Positions 28,825 through 38,043 of a stretch of 64,000 bases of DNA are shown here, one piece after another. This DNA is from Mangrovivirga cuniculi (GTDB lineage: Bacteria > Bacteroidota > Bacteroidia > Cytophagales > Cyclobacteriaceae). The stretch lies in contig NZ_CP028923.1 in assembly GCF_005166025.1 (NCBI RefSeq), positions 1,676,001 through 1,740,000 on the forward strand, written 5' to 3'. The notes beneath the pieces were generated by a model, which did not search any database, was not told the DNA's origin, and saw nothing but the letters and a program-made list of their open reading frames with translations. A program made the translations under genes and the position numbers. The first letter of the stretch is position 1. Each line of letters starts with the position of its first letter.

Positions 28825-29073
28825 ATGAAAAGGGTCTTATTTACATCGTTTTTATTTCTATTTAGTTTTCTGGCAAAAGCACAATGCTCAATGTGTGCTG
28901 CAACACTCGAAACGAATGTAAGCGAAGATGGTGGAAGCCTGGCTTCAAACCTGAATACTGGTATACTTTACTTATTCCTGACTCCATATATAGCCATTGG
29001 GGTGATTGCATTTTTATGGTACAGAACAAGTAAACGAAATGTCCGAAATAAGCTTAATAGCAGCTATTCTTAA
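28825..29073 (+). CDS. Small exported membrane protein with CSMCAA motif
   Basis: 82 residues. Signal peptide (RVLFTSFLFLFSFLAKA) followed at once by QCSMCAATLETN, then a single helix (about 48-68) and a short basic tail. The CxxC directly after the cleavage site could bind metal or form a disulfide. Similar short proteins are common in Bacteroidota oxidase operons, but no function is established that I can name. Its 3' end overlaps the DUF983 start by 35 bp. Confidence 0.72.
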   Translation: MKRVLFTSFLFLFSFLAKAQCSMCAATLETNVSEDGGSLASNLNTGILYLFLTPYIAIGVIAFLWYRTSKRNVRNKLNSSYS

Positions 29074-29434
29074 AGAACGCTGTCCTCGATGCCGTAAAGG
29101 GAAATTATATAAATACCCTTTTTACAGAATCTCTAAATTTGCCAAGATGAATGATAAATGTTCATGTTGCGGATTGAGATTCGAAATTGAGCCGGGTTTT
29201 TATTTCGGGGCGATGTATATAAGTTATGCTTTTGTTGTGGCTTTATTTGTTGCAACCTCACTCTTTTTAAAGGTTATTTTCGATCCTGACCTGATCTACT
29301 ATCTGATAACACTTCCAGTAATTTCTGTTATATTAATGCCGATTATATTCAGATTTTCGAGAACCATCTATTTATATTTGGTTGGAGGTATAAAATTTGA
29401 TCCCAATCGTGTAATTCAGCACGAAAATTGCTAA
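29039..29434 (+). CDS. DUF983 family protein
   Basis: 131 residues from the ATG at 29039, chosen because the family begins there (MSEISLIAAILKERCPRC); an earlier ATG at 29006 lies inside the preceding gene. Two CxxC pairs form a zinc-ribbon-like module (CPRCRKGKLY and CSCCGLRFEIEPGFYFGAMY), and two helices follow. DUF983 proteins occur widely next to oxidase genes; a role in oxidase biogenesis is suspected from context only. Confidence 0.86.
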   Translation: MSEISLIAAILKERCPRCRKGKLYKYPFYRISKFAKMNDKCSCCGLRFEIEPGFYFGAMYISYAFVVALFVATSLFLKVIFDPDLIYYLITLPVISVILMPIIFRFSRTIYLYLVGGIKFDPNRVIQHENC

Positions 29435-29453
29435 ACTGTAAATTAGTTTAGTA

Positions 29454-32400
29454 ATGAAATATTCAAATAAATTTTTAAGCCTGTTTCTGGCTGTCCTCAG
29501 TATTCTTATTTTTTCTGTATTGTGGTTTGTTTATGACTACCAAAAACAGAATGAATCCTACTATGTAGAGAGAGTAACTACCAACATAAGCGATGCGATT
29601 TCTGATATAGAAAGCCTTTACGCGGAGCTACCAGCTTCAAATGATTCGATTCGGTTTTCATTTGATAAATTAAATGATAGAGTTGATAGACCTCTTATTA
29701 TTCTTAACGAAAATAATGAGCCGGTTTACTGGTCTACTTCCAAATATTTGCCCTACGAAAATATTGATCTGACTCCGGGTATTAACCTGGTAGCCAATAA
29801 TAATGGAGAGTATTTAACCTATATTTTTCTCAGGAATGAATTTAAACTGGTATTTTATATTCCTCTTTTTGAAAAGAGTGAAATAAATAATGCGTATATC
29901 GGCCCCAGGGCTAATCCTCAAATTTTTGAAAACAATGACATCCGTATTTCAACCGATTCTGATCAGGAAGGGTATTACGCTATTCAATTAAATGATAATG
30001 AGGTTTTCAGTGTCGCTTTTCAACCTTCCTACAGGATACATTTCGGAGTTGCGGATTTTTTTATGTTTGTGTCTATTATTTCCTTTGCAATATTTATTAC
30101 TATTTATATCACCCTATTAGTAAAAGGATATAACAGGGGATAGCATTGCCAGCAGGTATGATAACCTTATTTTTATTCAGAATACTTGCTTTAATATTAG
30201 AGTTTCCATATGAATTTATAAATCTCCGTTTATTTAATCCTAAATTTTTCTCAGCCTCCATGTTGGTACCTACTCTGGGGGATCTTTTATTGAATATTCT
30301 GGTTGTTTTTATTTTGGCTATAGGATGTCTGTATTATTATCAGAAACCTAAGGTAGTCAAATGGATTCACAAGTTATCCGGCAGGAAGAAAATTGCATTA
30401 TCAATATTTTCATTCTGCTTAGGAATTGCCTCTTTGTCTTTGCAGATGTTTGTTTTCAGAACACTCTATCATCATTCATCATGGACTTATGATATAACTT
30501 CTAATCTTTCTTTTTCCGGTTTAAAACTAATTTCAGTATTAATTATTTTCCTGAGTGTGGCAATTTTTATTTTATTTGGTCACATCGCTTATCAGATAAA
30601 TAACCATATCTGGAAAAATAAGATCCGGGTATTTTGGGGGTTGCTTGGATTTACTTCATTATTTTTTGTCAGCCTTACCTATTTCACTGACAATAACTTT
30701 TTACCAATTGTAATAATTTATATTGTCTACACCCTTTTTATGTTTGGTACTCGGGCAGGGAAATTATTTATCAGGGTACGTTACAATACTTTATTTTATG
30801 TAATAGGCAGCTTAATAATTGCTTCTATAGCAGTAACAATTAGTGTATGGACCTTTGAACAAGAACGAATTCGTGAAACAAAGGTAAGGGTAGCATCAAA
30901 GCTTATTGAAAAAAACGATGTTTTAGGAGAATTTCTTTTAAATGAGGCAATATCACAGATAAGGCTGGATAATTTTATTAAGGCACGTTTACTTTCACCA
31001 TTGGTAAACCGAAGAGCAGTTGAAGATAAAGTTCAAAAATATCATCTCGGGCCTTATTTTGATAAATATGATGTTCAGGTTTCGATTTTCGGTATAAATA
31101 AAGAACCTATAGGTTTTTCTGCAACACAGGTTCCGTATCAATTTTATAAGTTTTATTATGAATCAGAGGAATTTCGTACGGAATATGAGAACATTTATTT
31201 TGAATCGGTCAAGGGGAAACCGCTATTAGGCCATTATATTGCTTTAATAGACATACCCTACAATGATCGGGTGATTGGTTATTTAAAAATTGATCTCAAT
31301 CTTCTGAATAATCAATTAAATACTGTTTTTCCAGAATTGCTGGTTGATACAGGAGTGAGTTCTGAGGTGGATGAATTTAGAGATATCAGTTATGGATTTT
31401 ATGAAAACGGGGAATTGATTACTGCTGGAGGTGATTTTAATTATTCTCTTCATATCCCTTCAACTGACAATGTTGATAGCACTGAGTTATTTAATAAAGG
31501 AATATTAGAAGAAAACTACAGGCATTTTGGACAACAGGCAGAAGGAAACCAGGTTTTGCTGGTTAGTATGCCTTATAAACCGGTTGGTTTCCTGGTAAGT
31601 AATTTTTCTTTTTATTTTGTATTACCTGTATTTTTCATTCTTCTTTCCTCCCTGGGACTTACAATATATCATTTTATAAATTCAAGCAGGGTTTCATTTA
31701 CAACTAAACTCCAATTATATCTGAACCTGGTATTTTTGATCCCTTTGATCGCGGTAAGTTATTCAGCTATAAATCTTATATCGACAACTTATAGAAACGA
31801 TATACGCGAGGAATATATTCAGAAAAGTAAAAATACCAGTGATCAGTTAATCGATGATATTAATAAGGTATTTACCGGTGATATGTCTCGTGAAGAATTG
31901 GAAAGGGAGTTAAAAGAGATCTCCCGCTACGCCCAGTTGGATATCAATTTATTCGATGTTGACGGGCAATTACTAGCCACTAGTCAACCGAGAATATTTG
32001 AAAAAAAAATCTTTTCAGAGCAATTAAATCCTGAAGCTTATGCTAAAATAATTGAGAAGGGATATGAAGAAATTATACTTGATGAAAAGGCTGGTGACCT
32101 TTCATTTAAATCTTCATTCTCTGGTGTAAATGCTTTCAATAGTAACAGGAAATTAGGAGTTATTAATATCCCTTATTTTGAGTCTGGTGAAGAACTTGAA
32201 AATCATATTATTGATGGTATCGTTAATATATTAAATCTGGCAGCTTTTACCTTTTTGATATTTTTGGCAATCTCTTATTTTAGTTCTTCAATGCTTACTA
32301 AGCCATTGAGGTATATAGCTAATAAAATAGGGAAGACTTCCCTTGGTGATAATGAGCCGTTGAATTGGAGCTCTAATGATGAAATAGGTCTGCTGGTAGA

Positions 32401-33124
32401 TCAATATAATAGAATGTTGAGCAAGCTCGAAGAAAGCCGGCGAGCACTGTCTGCATCTGAAAAAGAGTCCGCCTGGAGAGAAATGGCTAAACAAGTAGCT
32501 CACGAAATTAAGAATCCATTGACTCCTATGCGACTCAGTTTACAACACTTACAAAGATTAAATGATAGTGATGTAAAGCTTAAAAATCTTTCAGAGAGTC
32601 TGATCCGTCAGGTTGATACCTTGAGTGATATTGCAACTTCTTTTAGTGCTTTTGCTAAAATGCCAATTCCGGAAAGTGAAGTGTTTGATTTAACGAAAGT
32701 AGTGAAAGATTCAGCTGAAATATTTAAGCGGCAGGAAGGTGAGTTTAAAACAGTCATACCAGAACGGGAAGTAATAGTTAAAGGAGATGAAAAATTAATT
32801 GGAAGAACTATCAACAATCTTCTTATTAATGCCAAGCAGTCTGTCGATGATGGTGAAAAACCTGAAATTTATCTTGAAATGTCAGTTCAGGACGATAAAA
32901 ATGCATTGATCATGGTGCAGGACAATGGACAGGGGATTCCTGATTCATTAAGAGAAAAGGTATTCATTCCTAATTTCAGTACTAAATCAAGTGGTTCAGG
33001 TATCGGATTAGCAATTGCTAAAAGAGGTATAGAACATGCACAGGGTAATATTTGGTATGAATCTGTAGTAGGCGAAGGAACCGTATTTTTCATATCTTTA
33101 CCTTTGTACAATGATGCTCAATGA
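29454..33124 (+). pseudogene. NtrY-like sensor histidine kinase, one frameshift
   Basis: Composite membrane kinase of about 1224 residues. Frame one (29454-30143) gives a helix, a periplasmic domain and a second helix ending KGYNRG. A run of four G (30136-30139) breaks it; one more G reads on as GIALPAGMITLFLFRILAL into the second frame, which runs to 33124. That part has several helices, a second sensor domain, a HAMP-like segment, the HisKA box EMAKQVAHEIKNPLTPMRLS, and an HATPase with NNLLINAKQSVDD, VQDNGQGIP and GSGIGLAIAKRG. No response regulator is adjacent. The second frame alone, from about 30146, would lack the first sensor domain. It sits 20 bp behind DUF983, so it is in the respiratory operon. 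Confidence 0.85.
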
Positions 33125-36100
33125 GATATGTGGTATTAGTCATACTGATAACTACTGTTCAATCAATTTTCGGACAGGACAAAAAGGAAATTTGTTTTAG
33201 TGTAGAAATTTCTCGTGGAGATACGATAAATATCAATGCTGATTCGGTACTTCTTAATTCTCTTCATGTCAAATCCGTTCCTCTCAGCGATTATGAAATT
33301 ATTAGCAATAAAGCACTTGTCTGGAGAGGGGAATACCACAATATCACTATTTGTTATTCAAAACCTGACTTGATCTTTAAAGATCATTACCGGTATTCTT
33401 ATGATGAATATGATAGTAATGCCTTTTTTTATGACAAAAAAATAAAAAAATCAGGTCTTGATAAGGTATTGCCATTGAAGGATAAACGATTGCAAACTTC
33501 AGGAGTATTGAGTAGAGCAGTAAATAGTGGTACCAATAGTGATGCCGGCATTCAATCTGAATTACTCCTAAACCTATCTGGAAAATTATCTGATGATATA
33601 AATATTAATGCCAGGATATCGGATAGAAATATACCTTATCAACCGGAAGGTAATACCGCTCAGCTACAGGATTTTGATAAGGTGTTTATAGAAGTTTTTA
33701 ACGATAAGTATTACCTGGAAGCCGGAGATATTCAATTAAAGAATGATTATAATTATTTCCTCCGGTATCAAAAGAATGTACAAGGATTAGGACTTAGCAT
33801 GAATATCGGTGAAGATAGTCTGGGTACTTTTGCTAGTGTCAGAGGTGGTATCAATAAAGGGAAATTCACAACTATATATATTACTCCTTTAGAGGGTGTC
33901 TCAGGCCCATACAGACTTTCAGAGGGAATAAATGAATTATTTCCCGTAGTGATAGCCAATAGTGAGAGAGTTTACCTGGATGGCCGGTTAATGCAGAGAG
34001 GATTTGAGAAAGATTATGTGGTAGATTACAATACTGCGGAAATAACTTTTTCACCCGATATATTAATAACTGAATTTTCCAGGATAAGAGTAGACTTAGA
34101 GTATGCTGTATTATCATATCCCCGATCTACTTTAAATTTTACAGCCGGTCATAAATTTAAGAATGGCCAGCTTTCGGTTGAGTATTATAGTGAACAAGAT
34201 AATTTCAGAAAACCACTTCGATTTGAAAACACTGATCAGATTTATCAGGATCTGATTAATGCAGGAGATACTTCACAAGCAATGATACCGGGTTATAACA
34301 GGTTTGAGGGAGATCCGGGTCAAACATTAGAAGTTCTCTATTTAAGAAAAGATACCGTAGTAAATAATGATACGATCAGTATTTTTGATAGATATTCTGG
34401 TTACTTACCAGCTGACTCTTTGTATAAAATTAATTTTGAGTATCTCGGTCCGGGAGAAGGAGCTTATGCCCGTACAAATGAGGATGGTCAACAAGTTTTT
34501 TATTGGATCGGAGAAAATGGAGGACAGGATGCTTCCTATGCACCTGTTTCTATAATCCCACTCCCTAATAAAAATTCTATGCTTGTGGTGTCTGGTGAAA
34601 TAGATATTACAGAGAATGAGAAAATAAGCTTCAATTCCGCATTAAATATTCATGAAAATAATAGATACTATGCACGGACAGAAGGAAGCCCTGATAAAGG
34701 ATTTGCAAATAATATCAGCCTAACCAGTAAACGAAAAATAGGGCAAAAGAATTTGAATCAGCAAGTATCTTTTGATTATATAGGCCATAATTTTAAAGGG
34801 ATTGACAGATTCAGGAATATTGAATTTGACAGGGATTGGGGTCAAACCAGAGATACATTAAGCAGAGAAAATTTTTTCTATTACAAAGGAAGTTTATCCG
34901 ATAAAAAATCAACTTATAGTTATAAGATAAGTTATCGCGATAAGAAGGGTGTCCTGAATGGTATCAGTCATGATGCAAGCTTTGAAAAAGAGTTTTCAGG
35001 ATGGAAGGCCATCGGTTCATTTAATAGAATGGCAAGTAACTATTATGGTAATGACAATCGATGGAGTAGAGAAACTGTTGTATTAGAAAGGATTAAAGGT
35101 AAATTCAGGCCGGGCTATTCATTTATGTCAGAGAGAAATGTGCTTAGAGTGGATTCTGATGAAGAAGTGATTAGCTCATTACAATACTTTTATAAGCATG
35201 ATTTTTATATAGCCTTTGAGGATAGTGCTAAGAATAGTTTAAAGGCGGGTGCTTTTTATAGGGAAGATAAAATTCCTCTTGAAGGAGTATTGCAAAATTA
35301 TAACAAATCGTATAATGGATATCTGAAGGGAAAGCTTAACCTTCGAAGTAATCATCAGGTCAACGGAACAGTAATAATAAGGAGTATTGATTATCAAATA
35401 AATAAGAAGGACGAAACGTATGCTCAGGGTAGGATAGGGGTTAAGGGTTATTTTAATAAATTAGGTTTACGATATAATACAGGTTTGAATCTTCAAAGCA
35501 GCAGGGAGCTCAGGAGAAACTTCACATTTATAGAGGTACCCCTTGGTCAGGGGACTCACACCTGGATAGACGATAATGAAAATGGAATTCAGGAATTGGG
35601 TGAATTTTATGAGGCATATAACCCAGATGAGCGGAAATATTCTAAAGTTTTTACACCTGGTAATGATTATGTAGATGCTTATTTAAGTCGTTTTGATTTT
35701 CTTTATCGATGGAACTTTTCAGATTTTACGAAGTCATCTTTTCTTGAAGGCTTTTCATTTAATGGAAATCTGATATATGAACAAAAGACAACCGGGAAAT
35801 CATTTTCGGAGAGGATAAACCCATTTAAGGAGAATATTCAAAGTGTCATTGCCAGCAATGTTCTCAATAATTATTTGTTTAAATGGCGGTCAATCAAAAA
35901 TGATTGGTTTATTCAATATGGTCATACGATCAGATCGAGAAGACAATTATTATTTAGTGGATTTGACACATATAATACCACACGATCCAGAATTTTAGTA
36001 AGTGTACCTATATCAGATGAATTGACCAGTGAATTAGAATTAGAGTCAGAATTCAAATTGAATGAGGCTGAAAACATAGAGCAGAAAAATTATCGAACTA

Positions 36101-36501
36101 GACAATATATTATACTACCTTCTTTGACATGGAATCCTTCTTCTAATTTCAGAGCAAAATTGAGCTTTAACCGAAAGCAAAAAATAGATCTTAATTCTGA
36201 CGTAGCAAATAAATCTGACTGGCAGCAGTTAGGGATCAGTATTACCAGTATTGGCAAAGGAGATTTTAGAGGAACCCTGAATTTTGAATTTAAAAATATT
36301 GATTATGACGGGGAAATCAATTCTGTTGTTGGCTATCAATTACTGGAAGGTTATCGCGCTGGAAATAATTATTTATGGAGCACAAATTTAAGAAAGGAAA
36401 TATTTAATGGACTTGTATTGAATTTATATTACCAGGGAAGGAAACCATCTAAAACAAGAGTAATTCACTTCGCTTCGTTACAAGGAAGTATCCTTTTTTA
36501 A
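33121..36501 (+). CDS. Large predicted outer-membrane beta-barrel protein, function unknown
   Basis: 1126 residues, not assignable to a named family by me. Signal peptide (YVVLVILITTVQSIFGQ), then a soluble region and long amphipathic beta stretches with alternating aromatic residues to the C-terminus, which ends in a strand with aromatic and hydrophobic residues (HFASLQGSILF) as in barrel proteins. The segment SERVYLDGRLMQRGFEKDY with VDYNTAEITFSP resembles a domain also seen near SprA-type surface proteins. Its ATG overlaps the kinase stop (ATGA), so the two are co-translated. The stop converges with mlaF with 4 bp overlap. It could be an envelope channel or scaffold; this is inference. Confidence 0.7.
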   Translation: MRYVVLVILITTVQSIFGQDKKEICFSVEISRGDTININADSVLLNSLHVKSVPLSDYEIISNKALVWRGEYHNITICYSKPDLIFKDHYRYSYDEYDSNAFFYDKKIKKSGLDKVLPLKDKRLQTSGVLSRAVNSGTNSDAGIQSELLLNLSGKLSDDININARISDRNIPYQPEGNTAQLQDFDKVFIEVFNDKYYLEAGDIQLKNDYNYFLRYQKNVQGLGLSMNIGEDSLGTFASVRGGINKGKFTTIYITPLEGVSGPYRLSEGINELFPVVIANSERVYLDGRLMQRGFEKDYVVDYNTAEITFSPDILITEFSRIRVDLEYAVLSYPRSTLNFTAGHKFKNGQLSVEYYSEQDNFRKPLRFENTDQIYQDLINAGDTSQAMIPGYNRFEGDPGQTLEVLYLRKDTVVNNDTISIFDRYSGYLPADSLYKINFEYLGPGEGAYARTNEDGQQVFYWIGENGGQDASYAPVSIIPLPNKNSMLVVSGEIDITENEKISFNSALNIHENNRYYARTEGSPDKGFANNISLTSKRKIGQKNLNQQVSFDYIGHNFKGIDRFRNIEFDRDWGQTRDTLSRENFFYYKGSLSDKKSTYSYKISYRDKKGVLNGISHDASFEKEFSGWKAIGSFNRMASNYYGNDNRWSRETVVLERIKGKFRPGYSFMSERNVLRVDSDEEVISSLQYFYKHDFYIAFEDSAKNSLKAGAFYREDKIPLEGVLQNYNKSYNGYLKGKLNLRSNHQVNGTVIIRSIDYQINKKDETYAQGRIGVKGYFNKLGLRYNTGLNLQSSRELRRNFTFIEVPLGQGTHTWIDDNENGIQELGEFYEAYNPDERKYSKVFTPGNDYVDAYLSRFDFLYRWNFSDFTKSSFLEGFSFNGNLIYEQKTTGKSFSERINPFKENIQSVIASNVLNNYLFKWRSIKNDWFIQYGHTIRSRRQLLFSGFDTYNTTRSRILVSVPISDELTSELELESEFKLNEAENIEQKNYRTRQYIILPSLTWNPSSNFRAKLSFNRKQKIDLNSDVANKSDWQQLGISITSIGKGDFRGTLNFEFKNIDYDGEINSVVGYQLLEGYRAGNNYLWSTNLRKEIFNGLVLNLYYQGRKPSKTRVIHFASLQGSILF

Positions 36502-37250
36502 GCTTTTTCCTTTAAACGGCGGAGAATATGATTGGCAAATATGAAATCCTGTAATTCAGGGACATCATTTTGAAGGATGTTATCTTTTGTTCCTTCCCAT
36601 AATTTGTTGCCCTGATACATAAATAAAATATAATCGCCAGATTCAACAACTGAGTTCATATCATGACTAACTACTACAGTTGTGATATCATATTCATATG
36701 TAATCTCTTTAATTAATTCATCAATTAAAATTGAAGTTTGCGGATCTAGTCCCGAGTTAGGTTCATCACAAAAAAGGAATTTGGAGTTGTTAACAATAGC
36801 CCGTGCGATACCAACTCTTTTCTTCATACCACCACTTATTTCAGATGGCATTTTCTTATTAACATTTTCCAATCCTACACGTTTCAGGCAAAAGTTTACT
36901 CGATCGAGCTTTTCATCAGAAGGCATTTTCGTTAATACATCCAGTGGAAACATGACATTTTTCTCAACTGTCATAGAGTCAAATAGTGCGCCTCCCTGGA
37001 ACAACATGCCAATTTCTTGTCTTATTTCACGTTGAACGTCTTTTTCAGAATTAAAGAAATCTCTGCCTCTATAGATAACATTTCCCTCGTCAGGGGTAAC
37101 TAGGCCAACGATACATTTTAATAATACACTTTTACCAGTACCACTTGCGCCAATTATCATATTGACCTTTCCCTGCTGAAATTCTCCGGATATCCCCTTA
37201 ATAACTTCAGTTCCCTTAAATGATTTTCTTATATTCTTTATTTCTATCAT
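36498..37250 (-). CDS. mlaF: ABC transporter ATP-binding protein, MlaF-like
   Basis: 250 residues. Walker A GASGTGKSVLLK, Q-loop in GMLFQGGALFDSM, signature SGGMKKRVGIARA, Walker B FLFCDEPNSGLDP, switch His in VVVSHDMNSV. GGALFDSMTV and SGGMKKR are typical of the MlaF/Ttg2A branch that powers phospholipid transport between the membranes. It lies 2 bp behind the permease gene. MlaD/MCE-domain and MlaB partners are not in this window. Confidence 0.92.
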   Translation of the reverse strand: MIEIKNIRKSFKGTEVIKGISGEFQQGKVNMIIGASGTGKSVLLKCIVGLVTPDEGNVIYRGRDFFNSEKDVQREIRQEIGMLFQGGALFDSMTVEKNVMFPLDVLTKMPSDEKLDRVNFCLKRVGLENVNKKMPSEISGGMKKRVGIARAIVNNSKFLFCDEPNSGLDPQTSILIDELIKEITYEYDITTVVVSHDMNSVVESGDYILFMYQGNKLWEGTKDNILQNDVPELQDFIFANHILRRLKEKA

Positions 37251-37252
37251 TA

Positions 37253-37981
37253 TTATAAGAGTAATTGAGCAAGTAGATAATCAGCTAATAGAATAGCTAT
37301 AACACTATTGGTAACAGCACTGGTACTGGCTAATCCAACTTCCAGTGCCCCACCTCTCGTAAAGAATCCTTTATAAGCAGAAATGCTGCTAACGAGAAAG
37401 GCAAAAACCACAGATTTAATTAATGCAAATGTCACTGTATATTCATTAAAGTCAAGCCTGATTCCGTAGATATATTCTTGTTCTGTAATAATGTTAGTCA
37501 TGATTCCAGCTAGATAACCGCCTGTTATAGAGAGGAATGCAGCCATTATAACCAGCAATGGATACATAAAAACAGAAGCTAATATTTTAGGAAGTATAAG
37601 ATAAGAAGCGCCATTAATTCCCATTACCTCAAGTGCATCAATCTGCTCGGTTATTCTCATTGTCCCTAATTCACCAGCAATGTTTGATCCAACCTTACCG
37701 GCGAATACAATCGCCATGATTGTCGGAGCAAGCTCCAGAACAGTCATATCGCGAACAATTAATCCAATCACGTTATTGGGTATTAACGGGCTCACGAGGT
37801 TATACGCTGTTTGTACAGCTGTTACAGCTCCCATGAATGTACTTACTATAACTACAATGACAATTGAGTTCACGCCTATAAGGACACACTCATTGATTGT
37901 GAGTTTGAAATAAGTTTTGAAAGACTCTCGATTTTTAAAAAGTGATCCGAGAAGAATGAAATATTTGCCTAAACTCTTCAA
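37253..37981 (-). CDS. mlaE: ABC transporter permease, MlaE-like
   Basis: 242 residues, five to six helices, MlaE/YrbE family. Conserved core: LTINECVLIGVNSIVIVV, VRDMTVLELAPTIMAIVFAG and KVGSNIAGELGTMRITEQID (the family-defining GELGTMRVTEQIDAL). It is the membrane part of a retrograde or anterograde phospholipid transporter with MlaF. First gene of a two-gene unit; a -7 box candidate lies at 38011-38018. Confidence 0.93.
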   Translation of the reverse strand: MKSLGKYFILLGSLFKNRESFKTYFKLTINECVLIGVNSIVIVVIVSTFMGAVTAVQTAYNLVSPLIPNNVIGLIVRDMTVLELAPTIMAIVFAGKVGSNIAGELGTMRITEQIDALEVMGINGASYLILPKILASVFMYPLLVIMAAFLSITGGYLAGIMTNIITEQEYIYGIRLDFNEYTVTFALIKSVVFAFLVSSISAYKGFFTRGGALEVGLASTSAVTNSVIAILLADYLLAQLLL

Positions 37982-38010
37982 AATATTTTCGGCGATTTAA
38001 GTGATGTCGT

Positions 38011-38018
38011 CAAAAATA
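38011..38018 (-). promoter_or_regulatory. -7 box candidate for mlaEF
   Basis: TATTTTTG on the minus strand matches TAnnTTTG, with a predicted leader of about 25 nt. No -33 TTTG is present at the usual distance, so support is weak. Confidence 0.3.
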
Positions 38019-38043
38019 ACCAAAATAATAAGAAATAAAACGT

